Of a DNA stretch of 64,000 bases, positions 1 through 7,566 are shown in pieces. The notes under the pieces were generated by a model. That model searched no databases. It was given only the letters and a program-made list of their open reading frames with translations, and had not been told where the DNA came from. Made by a program: the position numbers and the translations under genes. The stretch spans positions 5,456,001-5,520,000 of the forward strand of contig NZ_CP154261.1 of assembly GCF_039511225.1 (NCBI RefSeq), given 5' to 3'. Position 1 is the stretch's first letter; each line of letters begins with the position of its first letter. The DNA comes from Sphingobacterium multivorum (GTDB lineage Bacteria; Bacteroidota; Bacteroidia; Sphingobacteriales; Sphingobacteriaceae).

Positions 1-398
1 CAGTCCATCTTTCAGATTTTAAAGGAAAAAAAGTTATTTTATATTTTTATCCAAAAGACAATACACCAGGCTGCACCACGGAGGCCTGCAATTTCAGGGA
101 CAACTATCAGTCTTTGAAAAAAGATGGTTTTGAGATCATCGGTGTAAGTATAGATGGGGAGGCGTCGCATCAAAAATTCATCAGTAAGCATGAGCTACCT
201 TTTCAATTGCTTGTAGATGAAGACAAGAGCCTTGTCGAGGCCTATGGCGTATGGGTTGAGAAAAACATGTATGGCAAAAAGTATATGGGCACAGCACGCA
301 CCACTTTTGTGATTGATGCAGATGGCATTATCCAGCATATCATCAAAAAAGTAGATAACAAAAATGCATCGCAACAGATCCGTGATTTAGGCATTTAA
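1..398 (+). CDS. bcp: Peroxiredoxin, Bcp/PrxQ type (5' end missing)
   Basis: Partial gene: the reading frame is open from base 3 and its start lies before the window. Bcp-type peroxiredoxins are thioredoxin-dependent thiol peroxidases that reduce hydrogen and alkyl hydroperoxides in the cytoplasm. The sequence shows FYPKDNTPGCTTEACNFRD, the family signature with the peroxidatic Cys (TPGCT) and the resolving Cys five residues later, followed by the thioredoxin-fold core (LLVDEDKSLVEAYGVW) and TTFVIDADGII near the end. About 131 residues are visible against a usual length near 150, so only the first 20 or so are lost. The downstream glyS is on the same strand after a 64-bp gap with no clear terminator. 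Confidence 0.95.
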   Translation, partial: VHLSDFKGKKVILYFYPKDNTPGCTTEACNFRDNYQSLKKDGFEIIGVSIDGEASHQKFISKHELPFQLLVDEDKSLVEAYGVWVEKNMYGKKYMGTARTTFVIDADGIIQHIIKKVDNKNASQQIRDLGI

Positions 399-462
399 AG
401 AATGCTTCTTATCAAGAATCTTATATCTAAAATCTAAATACTAATATCTATATTTGCCACTT

Positions 463-1932
463 ATGAGCAAACAGACAGACGACTTTTTCAAAAGTGTAGT
501 ATCACACGCGAAGGAATACGGTTTTGTATTTCAATCGAGCGAAATATATGACGGATTAAGTGCCGTCTACGATTACGGTCAATTAGGTTCGGAATTAAAA
601 AACAACCTAAAGACTTATTGGTGGAAATCCATGGTGCAATTGCACGAAAACATTGTTGGTATTGATGCCGCAATTTTCATGCACCCCACAACATGGAAAG
701 CATCGGGTCACGTTGATGGCTTTAACGACCCAATGATCGACAATAAGGATTCAAAAAAACGTTACCGTGCCGATCAATTGATCGAAGACAAGATTGCACG
801 TTATGAAGCAGACGGTAAGACAGCAGAAGCTGCTGCCCTATTAGACGCTTTGAATACCGCATTGAATGCTGATGATTTAGCTGGACTAAAAACCATCATT
901 GAAGAACATAATATCGTGTGTCCGGTTTCAGGCACCAAAAATTGGACTGAAGTACGTCAATTTAATTTGATGTTTGCCACTCAGATGGGTGCTATGGCAG
1001 ATGGAGCTGATCAGGTTTACCTTCGTCCTGAAACTGCACAAGGTATTTTCGTCAACTTTCTGAATGTTCAAAAGACAGGACGCATGAAAATACCTTTTGG
1101 TATTGCCCAAATTGGTAAAGCTTTCCGTAACGAAGTGATCGCACGTCAGTTTATCATGCGCATGCGTGAATTCGAGCAAATGGAAATGCAATTTTTCTGC
1201 CGCCCGGGTACTGAATTGGAATGGTATAACAAATGGAAAGAGACACGCTTGAAATGGCATTTGGCATTGGGTTTCGATCCTTCAAACTACCGTTACCACG
1301 ACCACGATAAATTGGCACATTACGCAAATGCGGCAGTTGATATTGAATTCAACTTCCCATTCGGATTCAAAGAAGTTGAAGGTATCCACTCGCGTACAGA
1401 TTTTGACTTGAAACAACACCAGGAATTTTCTAAAAAGAAAATGCAATATTTTGATCCTGAAATCAATCAAAACTATATTCCGTATGTAATTGAAACTTCA
1501 ATTGGATTGGACCGACTTTTCTTGACTGTATTATGTAACGCTCTGGTAACGGAAGATCTTTCTACAGCAGAAAAACAAGATTCTCGTGTCGTATTGAAAT
1601 TTCCACCAGCATTGGCACCGGTAAAAGCGGCAATTTTACCATTGACCAAAAAAGATGGTTTACCAGAAAAAGCTCGCGAGATCCTAAATACATTAAAATT
1701 GGATTACAACGTCCAATATGATGAAAAAGATGCCATTGGAAAACGTTACCGTCGTCAAGACGCAATCGGAACACCGATCTGTATCACAGTCGATTACGAT
1801 TCGCTAGAAGACAACACCGTTACCATCCGTCACCGTGATACGATGGCACAGGAACGTGTTGCCATTGCCGATCTTGAAAAAATATTGAATGACTTGACTG
1901 GTTGGAATACCTTACTAAAAAAATTGATATAG
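463..1932 (+). CDS. glyS: Glycine--tRNA ligase, dimeric (alpha2) type
   Basis: Charges tRNA-Gly with glycine in the cytoplasm. This is the single-polypeptide class II enzyme, not the alpha/beta tetramer of E. coli. Visible class II features are the motif 2 region FRNEVIARQFIMRMREFEQMEM, interrupted here only by the citation limit of the family signature (FRNE...REFEQME), motif 3 ETSIGLDRLFL near residue 350, and the C-terminal anticodon-binding domain (APVKAAILPL to the end). 489 residues fits the bacterial alpha2 family. The ATG at 463 is preferred to the in-frame TTG at 454: the latter lies inside a TATATTTG (449-456) that resembles a Bacteroidota -7 element, though no matching -33 element is seen. 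A strong terminator follows. Confidence 0.97.
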   Translation: MSKQTDDFFKSVVSHAKEYGFVFQSSEIYDGLSAVYDYGQLGSELKNNLKTYWWKSMVQLHENIVGIDAAIFMHPTTWKASGHVDGFNDPMIDNKDSKKRYRADQLIEDKIARYEADGKTAEAAALLDALNTALNADDLAGLKTIIEEHNIVCPVSGTKNWTEVRQFNLMFATQMGAMADGADQVYLRPETAQGIFVNFLNVQKTGRMKIPFGIAQIGKAFRNEVIARQFIMRMREFEQMEMQFFCRPGTELEWYNKWKETRLKWHLALGFDPSNYRYHDHDKLAHYANAAVDIEFNFPFGFKEVEGIHSRTDFDLKQHQEFSKKKMQYFDPEINQNYIPYVIETSIGLDRLFLTVLCNALVTEDLSTAEKQDSRVVLKFPPALAPVKAAILPLTKKDGLPEKAREILNTLKLDYNVQYDEKDAIGKRYRRQDAIGTPICITVDYDSLEDNTVTIRHRDTMAQERVAIADLEKILNDLTGWNTLLKKLI

Positions 1933-1950
1933 CCAATCCGCTACCACAGA

Positions 1951-1981
1951 AAAGGTGTCCATTGCTGGACACCTTTTTTTT
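1951..1981 (+). terminator. Rho-independent terminator of glyS
   Basis: Stem AAAGGTGTCC / GGACACCTTT with a 6-nt loop, followed by a run of T. It lies 18 bp after the glyS stop codon, between convergent genes. Confidence 0.9.
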
Positions 1982-2025
1982 GTTAATAGATGTAGGGTGG
2001 CGAGATGCCTAGTACAATAACTGTG

Positions 2026-3468
2026 CTAGTATTCTATTACAATATTGTCGTCCCAATGTTCGTTCTTCACGACCTGAAAACCCAGATTACCATTGGTGGT
2101 CTCCAACAATTTGCCCTTAAACTGTATTTGAACATTGTTGCGGATTTCGCTTCCCAGTTCAAATGTACGTAGCAGCTGGCCGTCTTTGAAAACTCGAAAC
2201 TCATACCTAATAGCCTTATTATCGGTATAATAGCCCATAAATTGATTAAAAGTAAAGCTTTGATTCGCTGCTGTAAAATTTGGGACAACCGTCAACACAC
2301 TTTTATCGATTTGGTCGTTACTTCGCGTCATGAAAGGATAATAATGAAATATTGGATGCAGCTGCTTCACCTGAATACTGTCTATTACACTAAGGTCTTC
2401 GCTATCCGTAAAAGTCAATTTGACCTCGCTGTAGATGCGATCTAAGTTCAGTACCCGCTCTACTAGTGCCCCCTTAACTTCAAAGGTATCCCGACCTGCA
2501 AACAACTCCGCAGATCGTTCAGAAAAAGCATTCGTAGTATAAAAGTGTTCAAAATCCACAGCCTCTGCCATAATCAGCGGCAACGCTGAATTTTTAGCGA
2601 TCAGACTCAGGTAATAGGTTCCATTCGGCAATTCAACATCGAAAGTTTCCTGCGAATTAAGCACTCCCGATTTGATCATGGCCTTCGATTTCGCATCAAA
2701 CACATGGTAGTAAAACTTGCTGGGTAAAGCCTCTGGCTTTACCTGCCCATAAATCATCAAGTTATCCATCTTAAACGTACCCGTCGTTGGACTGTAGCCC
2801 ATCCCACCGTCTCTGTTTCCAGCAAATAATGAGATTTTCAACCATAGCTCTTTGCTGTTGCCAAGAGAAATATCTGCTAACGATGTACTCATGGGAATTT
2901 TAGCAGAAATTGGCACATTTGGAGGATACCTAATGGTGTCTGAGAGCACTGAAAAGCTATTTCCCTTATCCAGGGAATAACTCAACAATAACGCCCTTGG
3001 CCCTGAACCCGAACTATTGCCATCAAACGTCCAGTTGCCTAAGGATTGAATACCTCTGGTAGGGATTTTGATTAGGATCTCTTTCACGCCTTTAAAGCTT
3101 ACGGCTTTTCCCGTTGCGGGCCAACCGGCCAGGAAATCATAGTCTGTCTTTTCATTGTTGTAATCGATCAAAACAGCCGCATCGAGTGCCACTTCAGGCA
3201 CAGTGTTGCTATTATCAAACGTCCAATGGTACAACAATTCGTTTTCGGAAGCGGCTCCGCTTAGCGCAGCTCGTTTTGTCTTAGTCGATTGCTTTTTTAG
3301 TGGAGTAACAATCGCTTCAAAATCCTTGACTTTGAATTTTACCGCATGAATTGCTTCATCGTTTTCATCGGGAAGTTTTGCATGCTTTTTGCACGAAGGC
3401 ATCGCGGCTAAAACCAGGATGAATACACATGAAAGAATCCCCCAAGTTGACTTGGATTTTCTTTTCAT
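2026..3468 (-). CDS. Lipoprotein of unknown function
   Basis: 480 residues with a lipoprotein signal peptide: basic start MKRKSK, hydrophobic stretch, then a cysteine at about residue 26 (AMPSCKKH). It is therefore expected to be anchored in the periplasm or on the outer membrane. I do not recognise a family. About residues 75-240 look like a beta-rich jelly-roll or carbohydrate-binding-like domain (YHWTFDNSN, LLLSYSLDKGNSF, GTFKMDNLMIYG), and residues 250-310 like an Ig-like or prealbumin-like fold (VELPNGTYYLSLIAKN). It follows the M64 peptidase on the same strand after a 76-bp gap, so the pair may be co-transcribed. Function unknown; a surface-adhesion or substrate-binding role is only a guess. 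Confidence 0.8.
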   Translation of the reverse strand: MKRKSKSTWGILSCVFILVLAAMPSCKKHAKLPDENDEAIHAVKFKVKDFEAIVTPLKKQSTKTKRAALSGAASENELLYHWTFDNSNTVPEVALDAAVLIDYNNEKTDYDFLAGWPATGKAVSFKGVKEILIKIPTRGIQSLGNWTFDGNSSGSGPRALLLSYSLDKGNSFSVLSDTIRYPPNVPISAKIPMSTSLADISLGNSKELWLKISLFAGNRDGGMGYSPTTGTFKMDNLMIYGQVKPEALPSKFYYHVFDAKSKAMIKSGVLNSQETFDVELPNGTYYLSLIAKNSALPLIMAEAVDFEHFYTTNAFSERSAELFAGRDTFEVKGALVERVLNLDRIYSEVKLTFTDSEDLSVIDSIQVKQLHPIFHYYPFMTRSNDQIDKSVLTVVPNFTAANQSFTFNQFMGYYTDNKAIRYEFRVFKDGQLLRTFELGSEIRNNVQIQFKGKLLETTNGNLGFQVVKNEHWDDNIVIEY

Positions 3469-3544
3469 AAATATAAATGATTTATAAGTTAATTAACCGG
3501 CAGATTAAAATTAACTTATAAATTATTTTATTCCAACAATACAT

Positions 3545-5263
3545 CTAAAAAGTTACAATTGTTTTCTCGCTTTTACACGTTGTCTCTTTATCTATTTTTT
3601 GAACATATATCTTTCCAGACGAGGTTGGTAATTTCATTGTGAGCACATTATTTACCCCCGTTGGGCGTACATACTCCCCATTAAATTCATCCCATTCATA
3701 GATTGGACGGCCATCTTCATTCAACCAGATGTAGTTATAACGCCCATCGACTTTATCCTTTACCGTCAACTGTACTGTATTCTTCTTCTTATCGATTTTA
3801 ACATCAATACGCTTTGGTTTATCGATTTTACCCAGTGTATGGATATGAATTTTTGTCATCTCGGAGGTGCGGTCATCCCAAATACCACGGACGAAGTATA
3901 CTTTTGATTCCACAATATTTTGTAACACAATATTATTGCCTGTCTCTTCCCAAAATCCTGTAGCGGCATCATACCAACGATATTCAAGTCCGGCAACAGG
4001 ATGCTTTACCGTGAGCACCTGAGCACCACCATAACAGGTTTCCAATGTATCGCCCCATGTGGTCGATGGTTTCGCTAAATCAATCAATTTCACCTGATTA
4101 AAGGTCCACACAACCGAGTCTCGGTGGTTGACATAGGATGGATTGCGCACTAGATTTGTCGTATCTTGAATCATTACCTTCAACGTATTTGCTCCAACGC
4201 TTAACATCCCCGGATCGAGGTAAATCGAATCAATGTCGGTCGCAATTGTTTCATCATTCAATAACCAGGACAATTTAAAGGTGTTCGGGGAAGGTTTTGC
4301 CAGGCGCAGGGAAAACTTCTGAACACTATCTAAGGTAATCGGCTTGTCGAGCGTCGGCTTTACCTGAATAAATGGGCTTGATTTTTTTTTGATGGAAGCA
4401 ACAAATTGTTCTTGACAAACGGGGCAAAATGGAGCTACTAGATATTGCATTTTACAATATTCATGTGGTCTAAACCAGTTGGAGGGTGAACCTTTACCAC
4501 CATAAGAATAAATACCAACTCCGTCTTTTCCAAGCCAGTATTTCCAGGGGACCTGACTTGCATCTGCTGACTGTGAGCGGTTTACAGATTCAATAGCATA
4601 TTGATTTCCAGCCCAATACTCATCGGCAAGCTGGGCAAAGGAATGTCCAATTTCGTGTACCGCGATATCATTGCTCTTAAAATTAACCGTAGAAGTTGCC
4701 CATTTTCCTCCTGAACCACCATAAAATGGGGAATTGACCAACACAACGACCTGTGTATAATTGGGCGTATGCATTTTTAATACCTCTTCGATACGATCAT
4801 TTTTTTGCGGTACAACCAAACGATGTAAACCACCATTGTCAAAGCTGCTTCCAAAAATCGTGTTTGGATGGGCAACCGGAACAGCATGATCCCGTGTAAA
4901 CTTGTTGTAACGTGGTGGATATTTACTTAAATCGGTTTCACCATGCACACAATCACCCGCTTTGCAATCGTGCGCTGCACCAGATTCCTCGGAAATCGTA
5001 CGGATTGCAAACACATTAAAAAAACTGCTGTACTGTTTGAAGGGTTCGATCGAGAAAAAATAGTTGGTAAACTGCTTGGCATCTGCAGCGTAATCATCCA
5101 GCTGTACTTTGGTGTAACCGTCTCCCAAAATGACCAGATTAACAATATGCTTATCCGTTCCTTGGTATTGCAGCGTATCGATCTTAAAAAGAGAACCTTG
5201 GGCCCGCGCCTGCATCAGCGATACAAATAAGGCTATAAAGACAAAAAATAGATTTTTATTCAT
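3545..5263 (-). CDS. Secreted M64-family zinc metallopeptidase
   Basis: Predicted secreted endopeptidase of MEROPS family M64 (IgA-peptidase-like). A signal peptide ends at about residue 21 (MQARAQ). The family N-terminal signature NLVILGDGYT is at 42-51. The metal site is HEIGHSFAQLADEYW at 203-217, with H203, E204 and H207 as the HExxH core and the DEY that follows in this family. A cysteine cluster (EYCKMQYL and FCPVCQEQF) follows the catalytic domain as in relatives. The remaining ~270 residues look like two or three beta-sandwich modules (for example LEYRWYDAATGFW). 572 residues is long compared with the catalytic domain alone. Its substrate cannot be deduced; the IgA name is historical. 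Confidence 0.88.
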   Translation of the reverse strand: MNKNLFFVFIALFVSLMQARAQGSLFKIDTLQYQGTDKHIVNLVILGDGYTKVQLDDYAADAKQFTNYFFSIEPFKQYSSFFNVFAIRTISEESGAAHDCKAGDCVHGETDLSKYPPRYNKFTRDHAVPVAHPNTIFGSSFDNGGLHRLVVPQKNDRIEEVLKMHTPNYTQVVVLVNSPFYGGSGGKWATSTVNFKSNDIAVHEIGHSFAQLADEYWAGNQYAIESVNRSQSADASQVPWKYWLGKDGVGIYSYGGKGSPSNWFRPHEYCKMQYLVAPFCPVCQEQFVASIKKKSSPFIQVKPTLDKPITLDSVQKFSLRLAKPSPNTFKLSWLLNDETIATDIDSIYLDPGMLSVGANTLKVMIQDTTNLVRNPSYVNHRDSVVWTFNQVKLIDLAKPSTTWGDTLETCYGGAQVLTVKHPVAGLEYRWYDAATGFWEETGNNIVLQNIVESKVYFVRGIWDDRTSEMTKIHIHTLGKIDKPKRIDVKIDKKKNTVQLTVKDKVDGRYNYIWLNEDGRPIYEWDEFNGEYVRPTGVNNVLTMKLPTSSGKIYVQKIDKETTCKSEKTIVTF

Positions 5264-5437
5264 CGGAATGGTTATCGTTAACGTTCAAAAATAACACTTT
5301 ACCACCTGCTATCTTTAAATTTTATTAACGAGTCTTTCTCCGATATTGTCAACAAAACCATTCTTCTGATTTCCGTGGAGGGAGCATCCCAAAATCAACG
5401 GGATAAGGTTCCGGCATCGTAACATCCGACAGACAGC

Positions 5438-6298
5438 TTAGTCACGCATACGATGTTCCTGTACATACTCACTCGGCGAAAGTTTGGTTATTTTTTTGAA
5501 CACCCGATTGAAATTGACAACATTGTTAAACCCTGTTTTAAAAGCGATATTAGAAACACTTTCTGAAGATTCGTCAATCAACATTTTACAGGCACGTTCA
5601 ATCCGTATTTCATTGAGGAAGGTCACATAGGTTTTCCGTGTATGTTTCTTAAAATACTTGCAAAATGCATGTGGGGTCATATGTGCCACCGCTGCTATAT
5701 CTTCCAGGGAAATCTTGTCTCCAAAATGCTGGAAAGTATACTGGAATATTTCATTGATTCGCAATCCTTCGGCATCGGAGAACTTCTTTTGTGGAATACC
5801 TGTATACAGCGAAGTCCATTGATCTACTTTTTTACTTAAAAAATTAATCAGCTTCACAAACGAGAGGAGGCGATCTATGCCCGCACTCACGTTAATCTGT
5901 ACAAACTTCTCTTTCAACGCAACGGAGTGCTCCGCATCCAATTTTTTACTGACGTTGATGTGTTCCAGGAAATATTTGACATCATCAAATTCAGGAAAAT
6001 CCAGAAAGGGTTTAAAATGTTCGTAGTCGAAAAAAATATGGATGGCATGAATACCATCCTTTATATCCTCCCCTGTTTTGAACATATGCGGTTCGTCCGC
6101 ATCAACGATATAGATTTCGTCCTCTTCAAAACTGTGTGTAAAGTTGCCAATCATAAAGGTTCCCCGCCCCTTCAAAATGTAGGTCAGCTGGATTTCCTTG
6201 TGTCGGTGGTAGTTGCTATAGAATGAAGGCAGAATATCTTCCTGCACACAAATAGATCCTTGATAAACAACCGGAACTGTAAATTGAACGACTTTCAT
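5438..6298 (-). CDS. AraC-family transcriptional regulator with N-terminal cupin
   Basis: 286 residues. The N-terminal half is an AraC-type cupin sensor domain (YHRHKEIQLTYILKG, DEPHMFK), and the C-terminal ~100 residues hold two helix-turn-helix units (EDIAAVAHMTPHAFCKYFKK and VSNIAFKTGFNNVVNFNRVFKK). Such proteins usually sense a sugar or related small molecule. The ATG at 6298 is chosen over the TTG at 6316. On the minus strand it lies 65 bp after the fucosidase/thioredoxin-lipoprotein operon and 174 bp before the M64 gene, so it may control the fucosidase genes; that is inference from position. A TACATTTG element (6341-6334) sits upstream without an evident -33 match. Confidence 0.92.
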   Translation of the reverse strand: MKVVQFTVPVVYQGSICVQEDILPSFYSNYHRHKEIQLTYILKGRGTFMIGNFTHSFEEDEIYIVDADEPHMFKTGEDIKDGIHAIHIFFDYEHFKPFLDFPEFDDVKYFLEHINVSKKLDAEHSVALKEKFVQINVSAGIDRLLSFVKLINFLSKKVDQWTSLYTGIPQKKFSDAEGLRINEIFQYTFQHFGDKISLEDIAAVAHMTPHAFCKYFKKHTRKTYVTFLNEIRIERACKMLIDESSESVSNIAFKTGFNNVVNFNRVFKKITKLSPSEYVQEHRMRD

Positions 6299-6363
6299 TA
6301 CGTATTGAAATAACAAATATTAAACAGTTAATTCAAATGTAAGATTTTTTAAGACAATAATCG

Positions 6364-7566
6364 TTAATTTTTAACAAGAAATTCCTTTACCTTCCCTAAA
6401 AACTGTGGCATTGCTGGATCCTCACCACTCAAGGATAGGATTTGGAAGGTCTGTGGATTTATCCATAGATAACTTGGCGTACGATCTATACCAAAATCAT
6501 TTTCCATCGTTGCTTGGTCGTTATAATTCAAAAAATAGCTCTGCTTACCTAGGGCGAGATCCTTACTTGATTTGATCCATTTATCCAGATCCTTATCCAG
6601 CGAAAAATAGATAACCCTTACCCCCATAGCGTTCAACTGAGATTCTTTTTTCCGTAACATCTCTATATCCGCCTTACTATTTGTATTGGAAGTTTTCCAA
6701 AACGCGGCAATCAGCATTTTAGCTTTTGAAAAATCCTTCAAATTCAAACTATCCCGTTCTACATTCATCGGGCTAATAGCAGGAAATACAGGCATATTTT
6801 CATAGAAGTCTTTCACCTTATCGACCTTTTCACGGGCAAACTTAAAATAAGGATGCTTCTGTAAATCTGCATTAAAACTCAGCAATGCGGCATCGAATTT
6901 TTTATAGTTCGTCTGATCCAAGGAGATGTATTTAAAAAAATAAGGCAATACCAAGGATGAACGATGGGTACTATCGAGAATAAAATCGGCGTATAGTGTG
7001 CGTGGATTAAATGCTGTATTGCCACTTAAGCGCTGTATTTCATCCACTGTTTTTTCATAGGAACCGTCATTTCTTGCAGCCATCGAAGGCAGCTGGCTCT
7101 CCAACTGCCTTACCCTTTGGCTTTTATTTGCCGTTTTATTTTTTTCCTCCTGTTCACGCTTTTGGTAGGCTGCATTGAACTGCACAAAATCGTTCGCATT
7201 CTGCGAAGAGGTTGTCAAGGTAAACTTGCCCTGATTTTCACTCAAATCATATTCACTCCCGCCTTCGACAAATAACGTATAAGGCTCCATACCCTTTATC
7301 TGAATATCATAAAATCCGGCCATAGCCAATTCACCTTCCAAAACAAATTGCCCATTAGCAACCTGTGTTTTTACAAATTGCTGCAGTTTATTGTCGTGAT
7401 CGACGAGGCTCACCTGAGTTCCGTTCGCGGCAGTGGTTTTTCCAGTTATCTTATAGCTAAAGCTATTCAACAAGGCGGCTGTCTTCGCCGATTCGGACTT
7501 TTGGGTACAGGCTGTCGTCCCCAAGGCCAGCACAGAAATCAAGCAAAAATATTTAACGAACTTCAT
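6364..7566 (-). CDS. Thioredoxin-fold lipoprotein, cysteine-less (TlpA-like)
   Basis: About 400 residues. Lipoprotein signal peptide with Cys20 (LGTTACTQ). Residues ~35-120 resemble the DUF4369-type beta domain common in Bacteroidota TlpA-like proteins, followed by a helical region rich in charged residues. Residues ~270-400 have a thioredoxin-like fold: the AAFW strand that normally precedes the CxxC, and a TPS cis-proline motif later (DRTPSYLWINP). The active-site positions that are usually CGPC read NTNS, so no thiol-disulfide chemistry is expected. The ATG at 7566 overlaps the end of the GH95 gene by 14 bp, so the two are translationally linked. The longer in-frame upstream extension (to 7644) lacks a signal peptide and lies inside the GH95 gene. 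Confidence 0.82.
   Translation of the reverse strand: MKFVKYFCLISVLALGTTACTQKSESAKTAALLNSFSYKITGKTTAANGTQVSLVDHDNKLQQFVKTQVANGQFVLEGELAMAGFYDIQIKGMEPYTLFVEGGSEYDLSENQGKFTLTTSSQNANDFVQFNAAYQKREQEEKNKTANKSQRVRQLESQLPSMAARNDGSYEKTVDEIQRLSGNTAFNPRTLYADFILDSTHRSSLVLPYFFKYISLDQTNYKKFDAALLSFNADLQKHPYFKFAREKVDKVKDFYENMPVFPAISPMNVERDSLNLKDFSKAKMLIAAFWKTSNTNSKADIEMLRKKESQLNAMGVRVIYFSLDKDLDKWIKSSKDLALGKQSYFLNYNDQATMENDFGIDRTPSYLWINPQTFQILSLSGEDPAMPQFLGKVKEFLVKN

Noticed and set aside
2026..5263. M64 peptidase and lipoprotein as a defence or toxin system
   Set aside because: Secreted zinc peptidase plus envelope lipoprotein fits nutrient or host interaction; no immunity gene, nuclease or sensor domain is present.
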